DNA from: Egibacteraceae bacterium
Lineage (GTDB): Bacteria; Actinomycetota; Nitriliruptoria; Euzebyales; Egibacteraceae
Direction: 5' to 3'
Length of the DNA: 64,000 nucleotides
Assembly (NCBI GenBank): GCA_030447925.1
Contig: JAUJNX010000001.1
Location: 62,001 to 126,000, forward strand
Part shown: positions 1 to 9,225 of the stretch, one piece after another
Numbering within the stretch: the first letter of the stretch is position 1
How the letters are laid out: every line of letters starts with the position of its first letter
Position numbers and translations under genes: made by a program
The notes under the pieces: model-generated
The model's database searches: none
What the model was told of the DNA's origin: nothing
Seen by the model: only the letters and a program-made list of their open reading frames with translations

Positions 1-632
1 ACGACCACCACCCCCGGCCGCAGCCCGGCGACGAAGCGCTCGAGTCGCTCCAGGCCGTCCAGGTCCAGGTCGTTGGTGGGTTCGTCGAGCAGGAACAGGT
101 CGTAGCGCGACAGCAGCAGCGACGCCAGCGACACCCGCGCCGCCTGGCCGCCGGACAGGGCGGTCGTGGCCAGGTCGAGGTCCAGCCCGCCCGCGAGGTC
201 GGCGACGACCGCGGCGGCCCGCTCCTCCAGGTCGGGCCCGCCCAGGGCCAGCCAGCGCTCCAGCGCGACCGCGTAGGCGTCGTCGGCGCCCGCCTCGCCG
301 CGGCCGAGCGCGTCGGCGGCGGCCTCCATCGCCCGCTCCGCCGGGGCGACGCCGGTGCGGCGGCCCAGGAAGTCGCGCACGGTCTCGCCCGGGCGGCGCT
401 CCGGCTCCTGGGGCAGGTACCCGACGGTGGCGGTGGGCGGGTTGCGCGTGACCGTCCCGCCCTCTGGCCGGTCGATGCCGGCGAGCAGGCGCAGCAGCGT
501 CGACTTGCCCGCCCCGTTGGCGCCCACCAGCCCGACGACGTCGCCCGGCGCGACGACGAGGTCGAGCCCGGAGAACAGCGACCGCGGCCCGTGCCCCGCG
601 GCGAGCCCCCTGGCGACGAGCACGGCGGACAC
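1..632 (-). CDS. ABC-F family ATPase, C-terminal part beyond window edge
   Basis: N-terminal 210 residues of a cytoplasmic ABC-F protein, a family that acts on ribosomes (translation factors or antibiotic resistance) rather than in membranes. The reading shows a Walker A motif GANGAGKST near residue 38, the ABC signature LSGGQ, and a Walker B FLLDEPTNDLDL near residue 195. No membrane segments are present. The GTG start at 632 follows a clear GAGGAGG ribosome site about 6 bases upstream. The second ATPase domain would lie left of base 1, so the subfamily cannot be assigned. Confidence 0.88.
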   Translation of the reverse strand, partial: MSAVLVARGLAAGHGPRSLFSGLDLVVAPGDVVGLVGANGAGKSTLLRLLAGIDRPEGGTVTRNPPTATVGYLPQEPERRPGETVRDFLGRRTGVAPAERAMEAAADALGRGEAGADDAYAVALERWLALGGPDLEERAAAVVADLAGGLDLDLATTALSGGQAARVSLASLLLSRYDLFLLDEPTNDLDLDGLERLERFVAGLRPGVVV

Positions 633-781
633 CCTGGACCTCCTCACCCGGCGACGGCCGCGCACCCCGCGCGGCCGTCCCGCCAGCATGCCCCACGCCG
701 GCCGCGGCGACCTCCCCCCGCGCCCGGCGGCCCGCCCCCGCCGGGACTACCGTGGAGGGCCGCGGTGCGAGGGGAGGGAGC

Positions 782-964
782 GTGGAGCGGCTCATCCGCA
801 GCAGCAGGACCGTGAAGGCGCTCGTCGCGGTGCTCGTCTCGGCCGTGGTGGTGATCGTGGTGTCGTCCGCGGTCGGCGGCGCGCCCGGCGGGGGCATCGG
901 CGCGGCGACCGCCGTCACCGTCTACGTCGCGCTGGTGCGCGCGGGCGAGGGCCGTCGCACGTAG
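782..964 (+). CDS. Small hydrophobic membrane protein, unknown function
   Basis: A 60-residue protein with a short basic N-terminus (about 12 residues with several Arg) followed by two hydrophobic stretches rich in Val, Ala and Ile, so probably two membrane helices with the N-terminus inside. I do not recognise a family. The GTG at 782 is chosen because a GGGAGGG ribosome site lies just upstream; an in-frame ATG at 752 is less well placed. It is divergent from the ABC-F gene. The next gene follows after 10 bases. Confidence 0.5.
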   Translation: MERLIRSSRTVKALVAVLVSAVVVIVVSSAVGGAPGGGIGAATAVTVYVALVRAGEGRRT

Positions 965-967
965 GCT
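962..967 (+). promoter_or_regulatory. TAGGCT -10 element, leaderless promoter
   Basis: TAGGCT lies 7 bases before the ATG at 975 and no ribosome site is visible, so transcription probably starts at or next to the start codon. The element overlaps the stop codon of the preceding gene. Inferred from spacing only. Confidence 0.4.
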
Positions 968-974
968 GCCGCCC

Positions 975-1325
975 ATGAGCGACGGACCTGTGGAGCACGG
1001 ACTCGAGCTGACCGTGAGCGCCCTGCGCGAGGGCGTGGAGGACCTCGGCCTGCGCGGCGGCCTCGTCGAGGTGCAGCGCTGGCAGGACCTGCTGGACGGG
1101 ACCGACGCCCCCGCCCTGGAGGAGGTCGCGGCCGGCCTCGCCGAGCTGCGCGGCGAGCTGGAGAGCGACACCCCCGACGCGGGCGCGGTCGCGGACCTGC
1201 TCGGCCGCCTCGGCGCCCGGGCGCTGGCCCTGGCCGAGGACCAGGAGGAGGGCGACCTCCAGCGCGCGCTGCGGGAGCTGGGCAACCTGCTGGTCCGCGA
1301 GTCCACCACCCTGCCCAAGCCCTGA
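975..1325 (+). CDS. Conserved-looking hypothetical protein, helical
   Basis: A 116-residue acidic protein with no signal peptide or membrane segment. It is rich in Leu, Glu, Ala and Arg in heptad-like spacing, suggesting a small bundle of helices. I do not recognise a family. The ATG at 975 has no ribosome site but a TAnnnT box 7 bases upstream, which fits a leaderless transcript. The next gene is convergent, 31 bases away. Coding is supported by strong third-position GC bias and the acidic, low-cysteine composition. Confidence 0.55.
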   Translation: MSDGPVEHGLELTVSALREGVEDLGLRGGLVEVQRWQDLLDGTDAPALEEVAAGLAELRGELESDTPDAGAVADLLGRLGARALALAEDQEEGDLQRALRELGNLLVRESTTLPKP

Positions 1326-1356
1326 CGGCCCGGCCGGCGTCGGCCCCGGTGCGACG

Positions 1357-3975
1357 CTAGGCGGGGATGACGCGCAGGCCCAGGTCGACGGCCGGCAGCT
1401 CCGCCGACGCGCGCCCGTCGACCCATGCGTCGAAGGCCGCGGCGGTGACCGGGCGGCTCAGCCAGTAGCCCTGGGCGGTGTCGCAGCCCAGGCCGGCGAG
1501 GCGCTCGAAGGCGGCCCGGTCCTCCACGCCCTCCGCGACGACGCGCTTGCCCAGCTGGTGGGACAGGTCGACGATCGCGCCGACGATCGCCCCGTCGCTG
1601 GGGTCGTCGGTGACCCGGCGGACGAAGGACTTGTCGATCTTGATCTCGTCGACCGGCAGGTGCTTGAGGTAGGACAGCGGCGAGAAGCCGGTGCCGAAGT
1701 CGTCGACCGACAGCCGCACGCCGATCGCCGACAGCCGGCGCAGGACGTCGCCGGCGTGCGCGGGATCGGCGACCATCGAGGACTCGGTCAGCTCCAGCGT
1801 GAGCGCGTCGTGGGGCACCGCGAACTCGTCGAGCAGCACCTCGACGTCGGAGACCAGCAGCGGGTCGAGCAGGCTGCGCGGCGACAGGTTGACGGCCACC
1901 CCCAGGTCCAGCCCGCGGTCGCGCCACCCGCGGCAGCGCCCCAGCGCCTCGCGCAGGACCACCAGCGTCAGCGGCCGGATCAGCCCCGTCTGCTCGGCGA
2001 TGGCGATGAAGTCGTCGGGCAGGAGCAGGCCGCGCTCCGGGTGCTCCCAGCGGATCAGCGCCTCGACGCCGACCACGACGCGGTCGGCGCAGGTGACCTG
2101 CGGCTGGAAGTGGCACAGCAGCTCGGACCGGTCGATCGCGCGGCGCAGCTCGCCGACCAGCGCGAGCCGCCGCGGGCTGTACTCGTCGCGCTCCTGGGTG
2201 TAGACCTGCACGCCCGCCCGCCGCGTCTTGGCCCCGTACATGGCGATGTCGGCGCGCTGCAGCAGCGTCGCGGGCAGGATGCCGTGCTGGGGGGCCAGGG
2301 CGATCCCGACCGACATGTCGAGGTCGACGGCCACGTCGTCGACGACCACCGGACCGGACAGCGCGCGCCGCAGCCGCTCGGACAGGCGCAGCGCCTGGAG
2401 CCGGTCGATGTCGGCCAGGCACACGACGAACTCGTCCCCGCCCAGGCGGGCCATCACGGCCTCGCCGGGCAGGACGTTGCGCAGGCGCCGCGCGACCTCG
2501 ACGAGCACCTGGTCACCGGTCTGGTGGCCCAGCGTGTCGTTGATCTCCTTGAACCGGTCCAGGTCCATGAGCAGCACCGCGGCGCGGTTGCCCGCGGCGA
2601 CCAGCTCGGCGACGCGCTGGCGGAACAGGGTGCGGTTGGGCAGGCCGGTGAGCGCGTCGTGCAGCGCCTGGTACTCGCGCTCGCGGGCCTGGTCGCGGAG
2701 GCGGTCCGCGAGGCGGCCGTTCTCCAGCGCCATGCTCGCGTGCTGCGCGAGGGCCACGAGCAGGGTCGCGTCGTGGCGGTCGAAGGTCTCGACGTCGGCG
2801 CGCCGGCCGGCCACCAGCAGCGACCCGACGATGCGGTCGTCGTCCCACAGGGCCGCCACCGCGGCGTCCTTGCAGCCGGCTGCGGCCAGCGCCTCGCGCT
2901 GGGCCGGGTCGGGGCCGTCGCGCGGGGCGAGTACCGGGGTGCCGTCCCACGCGGGCGGGAGCAGCCGCGGGGCGATCGCGGCGGCGGCGTCGGTCCGGCT
3001 CTCGTCGACCGACCCGTCGCGGGTCACCCGGCGCAGCAGCACCGGCGGCCCCGCCGGGGCGCCCGGCAGGCCGTCGGGGTCGACGGGCGCCGCACCGGGA
3101 GGGCCGTCGGGGACGCGGTCCCACAGGACCAGCTCGGCGACCTCGGCCTGCAGGATCGCCCGCGCGCGGTCGGCGACGGCCATGACGACGGCGTCGGTGT
3201 GCAGCTCGCGGCCGACCGACCGGGTGAACTCCGCGAGGCGCTCGAGGGTGGCGTGGCGGCGGCGCAGGCGGCTCCACGCGCGGTAGGCCGCGACGCAGGC
3301 GATCGCGCACACGGTCACCATCCACCAGCTGCGCCGGTCGACGGCCAGCAGGATCACGGCGACCAGGGCGAAGGTCGCGTTGGCCGTGGAGGTGACCAGG
3401 TCGGTGACGACGGTGGTCCACAGGTGCCGCTCGATCCGCCCGGTGCGCAGGGCGATCACGCTGAACAGCAGGAGCCCGCCGACCAGGCTGGTGACCAGGA
3501 CGGTGGCGATGACCCCCCACCAGCCCGCCGGCCCGACCGGTGCGACGGGGCCGACCAGGCGCAGCCACACCGCCAGCGCGACGGTGACCTCCAGCCACAG
3601 GGTGGCGAGGTTGAACGCGACCTTGATGCCGCGCTGGCGCCGGTGGGCGACCAGGGCGGGGATGGGTCCCAGGACCCGCGCGAGGACCAGCGCGAACGGG
3701 TCGAGCAGCAGCAGGCCGGCGACCAGCGGCAGCTCGGACAGCGACAGCGTCTGGCTCTCGCGGCCCAGCACGACGTGGACGCTGAGGACCTCCGCCAGCC
3801 CGAAGGCGATCGCGACGAGCAGCGCGACGCCCCACTCCTGCGCCGTCAGCGGGCGCGGACCGCCGACCACGGTGACGTGCAGCAGCGCGGCGGCGACCGC
3901 GACCGCGGCGACCAGCCCCCAGACCTGCGGCTCGTTCCCGGACGGGGTCGAGGCACTGCGCACGTCCGAGAACAT
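1357..3975 (-). CDS. Membrane GGDEF-EAL cyclic-di-GMP protein
   Basis: Likely makes or degrades cyclic di-GMP at the membrane. From the Met at 3975 it is 872 residues: about seven or eight hydrophobic helices in residues 15-240, a GAF-like region around 250-430, a diguanylate cyclase domain with an intact RLGGDEF near 509-515, and an EAL phosphodiesterase domain beginning GVEALIRWEHPE near 635. Both catalytic signatures look intact, so direction of activity cannot be told. The frame is open up to an ATG at 4071, but that ATG abuts a terminator-like hairpin (4073-4104); 3975 seems the better start although its ribosome site is weak. Confidence 0.88.
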   Translation of the reverse strand: MFSDVRSASTPSGNEPQVWGLVAAVAVAAALLHVTVVGGPRPLTAQEWGVALLVAIAFGLAEVLSVHVVLGRESQTLSLSELPLVAGLLLLDPFALVLARVLGPIPALVAHRRQRGIKVAFNLATLWLEVTVALAVWLRLVGPVAPVGPAGWWGVIATVLVTSLVGGLLLFSVIALRTGRIERHLWTTVVTDLVTSTANATFALVAVILLAVDRRSWWMVTVCAIACVAAYRAWSRLRRRHATLERLAEFTRSVGRELHTDAVVMAVADRARAILQAEVAELVLWDRVPDGPPGAAPVDPDGLPGAPAGPPVLLRRVTRDGSVDESRTDAAAAIAPRLLPPAWDGTPVLAPRDGPDPAQREALAAAGCKDAAVAALWDDDRIVGSLLVAGRRADVETFDRHDATLLVALAQHASMALENGRLADRLRDQAREREYQALHDALTGLPNRTLFRQRVAELVAAGNRAAVLLMDLDRFKEINDTLGHQTGDQVLVEVARRLRNVLPGEAVMARLGGDEFVVCLADIDRLQALRLSERLRRALSGPVVVDDVAVDLDMSVGIALAPQHGILPATLLQRADIAMYGAKTRRAGVQVYTQERDEYSPRRLALVGELRRAIDRSELLCHFQPQVTCADRVVVGVEALIRWEHPERGLLLPDDFIAIAEQTGLIRPLTLVVLREALGRCRGWRDRGLDLGVAVNLSPRSLLDPLLVSDVEVLLDEFAVPHDALTLELTESSMVADPAHAGDVLRRLSAIGVRLSVDDFGTGFSPLSYLKHLPVDEIKIDKSFVRRVTDDPSDGAIVGAIVDLSHQLGKRVVAEGVEDRAAFERLAGLGCDTAQGYWLSRPVTAAAFDAWVDGRASAELPAVDLGLRVIPA

Positions 3976-4072
3976 CAGGCGAGTTCTCGGCAGCGGGCGA
4001 CACGTCCTGAAGGCCACATTCGGGCCCAGTATCGCAAGCCTCAGGTACGGTGCATACGGGCATGTGGACATT

Positions 4073-4104
4073 CAGACAGGCCGGGTGGGCACCCGGCCTG
4101 TCTG
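4073..4104 (-). terminator. Hairpin terminator after bldC
   Basis: A perfect 14-base inverted repeat (4073-4086 and 4091-4104) with a 4-base loop lies 41 bases past the bldC stop on the minus strand. No long T-run follows, as is common in GC-rich actinomycetes. It also separates bldC from the GGDEF-EAL gene. Confidence 0.65.
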
Positions 4105-4144
4105 GAGAACTGCCGCTCCTCGTCGAGCAGCGTGCGACGCGGCG

Positions 4145-4345
4145 CTACTCGTTCGCGTTGCGGCGCTGCCCCTCGAGGAGGTTCTGGACCTCGGTCGCCC
4201 GGTACCGGCGGTGGCCGCCGAGCGTGCGGATGGATGACAACTTGCCCGACTTGGCCCAACGGGTCACCGTCTTGGGGTCCACCCGGAAGAGCTTGGCCAC
4301 CTCCGCAGGGGTGAGCAGCTCCTCGTCATCCGTCATCGCCTTCAT
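4145..4345 (-). CDS. bldC: BldC-type MerR-like DNA-binding regulator
   Basis: A 66-residue single-domain regulator with a MerR-type winged helix-turn-helix. It carries the hallmark LLTPAEVAKLFRVDPKTVTR followed by the RTLGGHRRYR wing, essentially as I recall Streptomyces BldC (68 residues), which binds DNA head-to-tail to control development. The ATG at 4345 has a GGGGAGAGG ribosome site just upstream. It is divergent from the amino-acid dehydrogenase gene, an arrangement also remembered from Streptomyces. Its presence supports an actinomycete but does not prove sporulation. Confidence 0.92.
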   Translation of the reverse strand: MKAMTDDEELLTPAEVAKLFRVDPKTVTRWAKSGKLSSIRTLGGHRRYRATEVQNLLEGQRRNANE

Positions 4346-4495
4346 ATCTGCCTCTCCCCTCGTTGGGCGACGGCCCGCGAGGGTTGTCTCCGACCCCGGG
4401 CCTTCTCGGGGCCGAGGGCACGCACCGCGCGAACACGCACACACGGTAACCCTCGACCAGGGGAGCCTAACATGCCCCGATCGGGTGGTTTCGGT

Positions 4496-4525
4496 ATAGC
4501 CCGGGCTAGCTACGAAACGGGCTAT
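4496..4525. promoter_or_regulatory. Inverted repeat between bldC and dehydrogenase gene
   Basis: ATAGCCCG (4496-4503) and CGGGCTAT (4518-4525) form an 8-base inverted repeat with a 14-base spacer, with a nested AGCCCGGGCT palindrome at 4498-4507. It lies in the 303-base divergent intergenic region and is a candidate operator. The rest of that region shows no gene. Confidence 0.4.
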
Positions 4526-4648
4526 TCCCGGTGACCCTCTAGCATCGGGTGCAGGTCCCGGGGAGACCCTCCGGGAACCGCACCCGGGCGGTGGGGAAAG
4601 GGCCGTGACCAGCGGCGACGCTGCCGCCCCCTCAACGTGGAGGACCCC

Positions 4649-5725
4649 GTGGAGACAGTGTTCCAGATCCCCGACGGCCACGAGCAGGTGGTCCTGGCCG
4701 CCGACCGGGAGGCCGGCCTGACGTGCATCGTCGCCGTCCATTCGACCACCCTCGGACCCGCCCTCGGGGGGACCCGCTTCCACCCGTACGCCGACCACGC
4801 CGCCGCGCTCGCCGACGCGCTGCGGCTGTCGCGGGCGATGACCTACAAGGCGGCCGTCGCGGGGCTCGACCTGGGCGGTGGGAAGGCCGTGATCGTCGGG
4901 GACCCCGCCAGCGCGAAGTCCGAGGCCCTGCTGCGCGCCTACGGGCGCGTGGTGGAGAGCCTGAACGGGCGCTACGTGACCGCGTGCGACGTCGGCACCG
5001 CCCCCGCCGACCTGTCGGTGGTCGGGCGGGAGACGCGCTGGGCGACCGGGCGGGCGGAGGTCGACGGCGGGTCGGGGGACTCCGGGGTGCTGACCGCCTA
5101 CGGGGTGTACGTGGGCATGAGGGCCGCGGTCGAGGCGGTCTTCGGCAGCGCGGACCTGCGCGGGCGCCACGTCGCGGTCCAGGGCGTGGGCAAGGTCGGG
5201 CGCCGGCTGGCCGAGCTGCTGCACGCCGACGGCGCCCGCCTGTCGATCAGCGACGTGGACGAGGCCGCGGCGGCGCGCGTGGCGGAGCGCACCGGGGCCG
5301 AGCTCGTGGGCCTCGACAAGATCGCCGCGGTCGACGCCGACGTGTTCAGCCCCAACGCGCTGGGCGGGGCGATCAACGACGCGACGCTGCCCGCGCTGCA
5401 GGCGCGCATCGTCGCGGGGGCGGCGAACAACCAGCTTGCGCGGGCCGAGCTGGGCGACGCCCTGGCCGACGCGGGGGTCCTGTACGCGCCGGACTACGTC
5501 ATCAACGCGGGCGGGCTGATCCAGGTGGCGTCGGAGCTGCAGTCCGACACCTACGACGCGGCGCGGGCCCGCGCGGCGGTCGAGCAGATCGGCCCGCGCC
5601 TGCGCGCGGTCCTGGACCTCGCCCGCGAGGAGCGCCTGACCCCGGCCCGCGCCGCGGACCTCACCGCCGAGCGCCGCATCGCCGCCATCGGCCGCCTGCG
5701 CGGCTTCTGGCTCCGCTCCCGCTGA
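4649..5725 (+). CDS. vdh: Valine/leucine dehydrogenase (Glu/Leu/Phe/Val dehydrogenase family)
   Basis: NAD-dependent oxidative deamination of a branched-chain amino acid in the cytoplasm, feeding catabolism and branched acyl precursors. The 358-residue length fits Streptomyces valine dehydrogenase. Visible are the substrate region LGPALGGTR (about 35-43), catalytic-type lysines in TYKAA (Lys67) and GGGKAV (Lys79), and the Rossmann motif VAVQGVGKVGRR around 170-182. The GTG at 4649 is chosen because GGAGG sits 5 bases upstream; the upstream GTG at 4637 overlaps that site. Leucine, valine or phenylalanine preference cannot be decided from sequence alone. Confidence 0.88.
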   Translation: METVFQIPDGHEQVVLAADREAGLTCIVAVHSTTLGPALGGTRFHPYADHAAALADALRLSRAMTYKAAVAGLDLGGGKAVIVGDPASAKSEALLRAYGRVVESLNGRYVTACDVGTAPADLSVVGRETRWATGRAEVDGGSGDSGVLTAYGVYVGMRAAVEAVFGSADLRGRHVAVQGVGKVGRRLAELLHADGARLSISDVDEAAAARVAERTGAELVGLDKIAAVDADVFSPNALGGAINDATLPALQARIVAGAANNQLARAELGDALADAGVLYAPDYVINAGGLIQVASELQSDTYDAARARAAVEQIGPRLRAVLDLAREERLTPARAADLTAERRIAAIGRLRGFWLRSR

Positions 5726-5736
5726 TCCCCGCCCCG

Positions 5737-5764
5737 CGGCCCCACCCGCGGCGGGGTGGGGCCG
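5737..5764 (+). terminator. Hairpin terminator after vdh
   Basis: An 11-base inverted repeat, CGGCCCCACCC (5737-5747) and its complement (5754-5764), with a 6-base loop, starts 11 bases after the vdh stop. Confidence 0.6.
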
Positions 5765-5918
5765 CCCACGCCCGCGGCGGTACCCGCACACGCGCCCGAG
5801 CCGCCCGCGCCACCGCTGTGCGCCCACCCGGATCCGGCGGTCGCCGCACGGTCAGGATCACCGGCGGCTCCTTGGCGGTGCGCCTGCCGCCGATCCGGCC
5901 CACCGCCCACGCGGATCC

Positions 5919-5945
5919 GCCCCACGTGGGGGACCCACGTGGGGC
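5919..5945 (-). terminator. Hairpin terminator after purM
   Basis: GCCCCACGTGGG (5919-5930) and its exact complement (5934-5945) form 12-base arms around a GGA loop, 20 bases past the purM stop. Each arm itself contains the CCCACGTGGG palindrome. It probably ends the purF-purM transcript. Confidence 0.65.
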
Positions 5946-5965
5946 GCCGGCGGGCGGGGCGTGGG

Positions 5966-7005
5966 TCAGCGGCCGGCGAGGGTGACGCCCTCGCCGGGGG
6001 TGATGCGGCCGCAGGGCCAGGAGGGGACGCCGCGGGCGGCCAGGAGGGCGACGGCGTCGTCGGCGACCTCCGGCGGGACCACGGCGAGCATCCCGGCGCC
6101 CATGTTGAAGGTGCGCCAGGCCTCGGCGGGGGCGACGCCCCCGAGCCGGACGACGAGGTCCAGGACCGGCGGGACCGCGAACGTCGCGGTGTCGACCGTG
6201 GCGCCCAGGCCGGGGGGCAGGACGCGGGGCAGGTTGCCGGGGACGCCGCCGCCGGTCACGTGGCACAGGGCGTGGACCTCGACGGCGGCGGCAAGCGCCC
6301 GGCAGTCGCGCGCGTAGATGCGCGTCGGGCGCAGCAGCGCCTCGCCGAGCGGCTCGCCCAGCCCGTGGTCGGCGGCCAGGTCCAGGCCGTCGACCGCGGC
6401 GCGGATCAGCGAGTAGCCGTTGCTGTGCGCCCCCGACGAGGCCATGGCCACCACGACGTCGTCCGCCGCCACCCGGTGGGCGCCCAGGACGGCGTCGCGC
6501 TCGACGGCGCCGACCCCGAAGCCCGCGACGTCGTAGGCGCCCGGCGGGAGCAGGCCGGGGTGCTCGGCGGTCTCCCCGCCGAGCAGCGCGCAGCCGGCCT
6601 GGACGCAGCCCTCGGCGATGCCGGCGACGACCTGCTCGACGTGGGCCGGGTCCAGGCGCTCGACGGCGAGGTAGTCGAGGAGGAACAGCGGCTCGGCGCC
6701 GGGGACGACGAGGTCGTCGACGACCATGGCGACGAGGTCCTGCCCGATGGTGTCGTGGCGCCCCAGCCGCCGCGCGAGCTCCAGCTTGGTCCCGACGCCG
6801 TCCGCCGACGCGACCAGCACCGGGTCGCGCCAGCGCCCCGGCGGTAGGGCGAACAGCCCCCCGAACCCGCCGATCCCGCCCAGCACCCCGTCCCGCGCGG
6901 TGCGCGCGACGTGGGCCCCGATCCGGTCCACGGCCTCGTCGGCGGCCGCCAGGTCCACCCCGGCGCCCGCGGAGGTCAGCCCGCCCCCCCCCGCCGGGCG
7001 GTCAC
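5966..7005 (-). CDS. purM: PurM, phosphoribosylformylglycinamidine cyclo-ligase (start affected by indel)
   Basis: Closes the imidazole ring: FGAM plus ATP gives AIR, step five of purine synthesis. Seen: [13 protein letters not shown], a [19 protein letters not shown] segment (families usually have VND; here VDD) and [11 protein letters not shown]. As written the frame is open only from a GTG at 6958. Upstream codons in the same frame read LTSAGAGVD, which looks like the normal PurM N-terminus but lacks a start. A GTG at 7005 overlapping the purF stop as GTGA would supply it if the C9 run at 6984-6992 had one more base. I infer a sequence error and that start. It is coupled to purF. Confidence 0.9.
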
Positions 7006-8422
7006 CGGCCGGCCGTGGCCAGCAGGTCCTCGCCCGCGCGGAGCTGCTCGGCGGCGACCGGGATCGGGTACTCGCCGTCGAAGCACGCGCGGCACAGCGA
7101 CCCGGCCGGCCGGCGGCTGGCCGCCACCAGGGCCTCCAGGGACAGGTAGGCCAGGCTGTCGGCGCCGACGAAGTCGCGGATCTGGTCGACGGTCAGCTCC
7201 GCGGCGATGAGCTCGTCGCGGGAGGCCATGTCAATGCCGTAGTAGCAGGGGTTGCGCACCGGGGGCGGTGATGCGCAGGTGGACCTCGCGGACGCCGGCG
7301 TCGCGCAGCATGGCCACGAGCTGGCGCGAGGTGCTCCCGCGCACGATGGAGTCGTCGACCACCACGACGCGCCGGCCCTCCAGCACGTCGCGGAGCGGGG
7401 TTCAGCTTCAGCCGGATGCCCAGCTCCCGCAGGGTGGGCGACGGCTGGATGAAGGTGCGCCCGACGTAGCGGTTCTTGACCAGGCCCTCGGCGTAGGGCA
7501 GCCCCGACGCGCCCGCGTAGCCGGCCGCGGCGACCAGCCCGCTGTCGGGGACGCCGATGACCAGGTCGGCGTCGGCGGGCGCCTCCTCGGCCAGCAGCGC
7601 GCCCATGCGCCGCCGCGCCGCGGCGACGGTGGTCTCCGCGGTGCGGTGGTCGGGCCGGGCCACGTACACGTACTCGAAGAGGCACAGCTTGGGGGTGGCG
7701 GGCGCCCAGCGCCGGCTGCGCACCCCGCGGTCGTCGATGGCGACGACCTCGCCGGGTTCGACCTCGCGCAGCAGCCGCGCGCCGACGATGTCCAGGGCGG
7801 CGGTCTCGCTGGCCACCACGTGGCCGCCGCGGGGCAGCTCGCCGAGCACCAGCGGGCGCACGCCGTGGGGGTCGCGGATGGCGACGACGGTGCGGTCGTC
7901 CATGGCCACGACCGAGAAGGCCCCGGTCAGGCGCTCGCAGGTCGCGACCAGCGCGTCCTCCAGCGACCGGTCGACCCGCGCGGCGGCGACCATGGTCGCC
8001 AGCAGCTCGCTGTCGGTGGCGCAGCGGGCGCCGCCGCTGACCTCGCGGGCGACGGCGGCGGTGTCGACCAGGTTGCCGTTGTGCGCGAGGGCGATGGCCG
8101 GGCCGCCGGGGGCGACCTTGAACGCGGGCTGGGCGTTGTCCCAGGTCGAGGCGCCGGTGGTCGAGTAGCGCACGTGGCCGATGGCGAGGTGCCCGGTGAG
8201 CGACGCCAGCCTGGCCTCGTCGAAGACCTGGTTGACCAGGCCCATGTCCTTGGTGACCAGGATGTGCCGGCCGTCGCTCACCGCGATGCCGGCCGACTCC
8301 TGCCCGCGGTGCTGGAGTGCGTAGAGGCCGTAGTAGGTGAGGTTGGCGACGGCCTCGCCGGGGGCGTGGACGGCGAATACGCCGCATTCGTCGCGCACGG
8401 CGGCGTCATCGGCTCCGGGCAT
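7002..8422 (-). CDS. purF: PurF, amidophosphoribosyltransferase, broken by two frameshifts as written
   Basis: First committed step of purine synthesis: PRPP plus glutamine gives phosphoribosylamine. The N-terminal glutaminase part is intact, with DECGVFAV (the Cys becomes the N-terminal nucleophile after a short propeptide), RYSTTG and AHNGNLV. The frame breaks near 7395-7400 after LKLNP, where one extra base seems present, and again at the G5 run 7261-7265. The middle frame encodes the PRPP-binding [13 protein letters not shown], and the last frame resumes at [12 protein letters not shown] and continues to the stop. All blocks are well conserved, so sequence error is more likely than a pseudogene. 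ATG 8422 is preferred over GTG 8446. Confidence 0.88.
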
Positions 8423-8429
8423 GGGCCAA

Positions 8430-8435
8430 ACCCTA
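8430..8435 (-). promoter_or_regulatory. TAGGGT -10 element of purF, leaderless
   Basis: On the minus strand TAGGGT lies 7 bases before the purF ATG at 8422 and no ribosome site is visible, suggesting a leaderless purF-purM transcript. Confidence 0.4.
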
Positions 8436-8599
8436 CCCGCTGGCACGCCGAACCCTCATGAACGGCGGGCAGCATCGGTTGTGCGGTCCGTGACCGTCCG
8501 TTCTCTAGAGTGGAATAAGGTGGACGAAACGGACACAATCAGCATTACCGAGTACCTGGGCGGCCTGTCGTGCAGCGCCCGAGGAGGAAGGGCACGCAC

Positions 8600-9163
8600 G
8601 TGAGCGCGCGCAGGAACCGCAAGGACCAGCTGCTCGACGCGGCGCTGGAGGCCTTCGGCCGCCAGGGCTACGAGGGCACCGGCATCGCCGAGCTGGCGTC
8701 GATGACCGAGATGAGCAAGGCGGCCGTCGGCTACCACTTCCCCAGCAAGGAACACCTCCTGCGGGAGCTGGTCCAGCCGCTGCTGGACCGCCTCGAGCAG
8801 GTCGTGGCCGGCGGCGAGGGGCCGGTGGACTGGCCCGACGGCGCCCGGCGGCTGCTCGCCGGCTACCTGGCGGCCCTCACCGACCACCGCGCCGTGGCCA
8901 TCTGGGTGGACGGTGACAAGTCCGTCCTCAACCACCCCGAGGTCGGGCAGCGGCTGGACCGCGTGAACGACGCGGTGGTCGAGGCGCTCGCCGGGTCCCA
9001 CCCCGGCGACCTGGACCGCCTGATCGTGACCGCCGCGCTCGGCAGCCTGTGGCGCCCGGTCCGCAGCCTCCCCGACCTGGACCTGCGCGCCCGGCAGGAC
9101 GACCTGCTCGAGGCGGCCATGGCCGTGGTCGCCCGCCTGCCCGACGGCGCCCACGCCGACTGA
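8600..9163 (+). CDS. TetR-family transcriptional regulator
   Basis: A 187-residue repressor-type protein. The N-terminal helix-turn-helix reads LLDAALEAFGRQGYEGTGI followed by MSKAAVGYHFPSKEHLL, a standard TetR pattern (residues about 10-57). The C-terminal ligand domain is unlike any I can name. The GTG at 8600 is chosen for the GAGGAGGAAGG ribosome site at 8581-8591. The gene is divergent from purF with 177 bases between, where a CTCTAGAG palindrome (8503-8510) could be an operator. No adjacent enzyme gene makes the target obvious. Confidence 0.85.
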   Translation: MSARRNRKDQLLDAALEAFGRQGYEGTGIAELASMTEMSKAAVGYHFPSKEHLLRELVQPLLDRLEQVVAGGEGPVDWPDGARRLLAGYLAALTDHRAVAIWVDGDKSVLNHPEVGQRLDRVNDAVVEALAGSHPGDLDRLIVTAALGSLWRPVRSLPDLDLRARQDDLLEAAMAVVARLPDGAHAD

Positions 9164-9213
9164 CCCGCCCCCCGGCGCGCGGCGCCGGCCGGGCCGGGGC
9201 CCCCGCCAGGGCC

Positions 9214-9219
9214 TACCGT
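9214..9219 (+). promoter_or_regulatory. TACCGT -10 element, leaderless promoter
   Basis: TACCGT ends 6 bases before the GTG at 9226, with no ribosome site, suggesting a leaderless transcript for the Kelch protein gene. Confidence 0.4.
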
Positions 9220-9225
9220 GGCGCG

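Noticed and set aside
2513-4063. Long minus-strand open frame over the GGDEF-EAL gene
   Set aside because: Shadow frame of the real gene; Arg/Pro-rich with no domain pattern.
4071-4104. Start of the GGDEF-EAL gene at ATG 4071
   Set aside because: The ATG touches the base of a strong hairpin and the extra 32 residues look unlike protein; 3975 is preferred.
1558-4314. Open frame of over 900 codons on the plus strand
   Set aside because: High GC keeps anti-sense frames open; the translation is Asp/Gln/Arg repeats without homology, while the opposite strand encodes clear domains.
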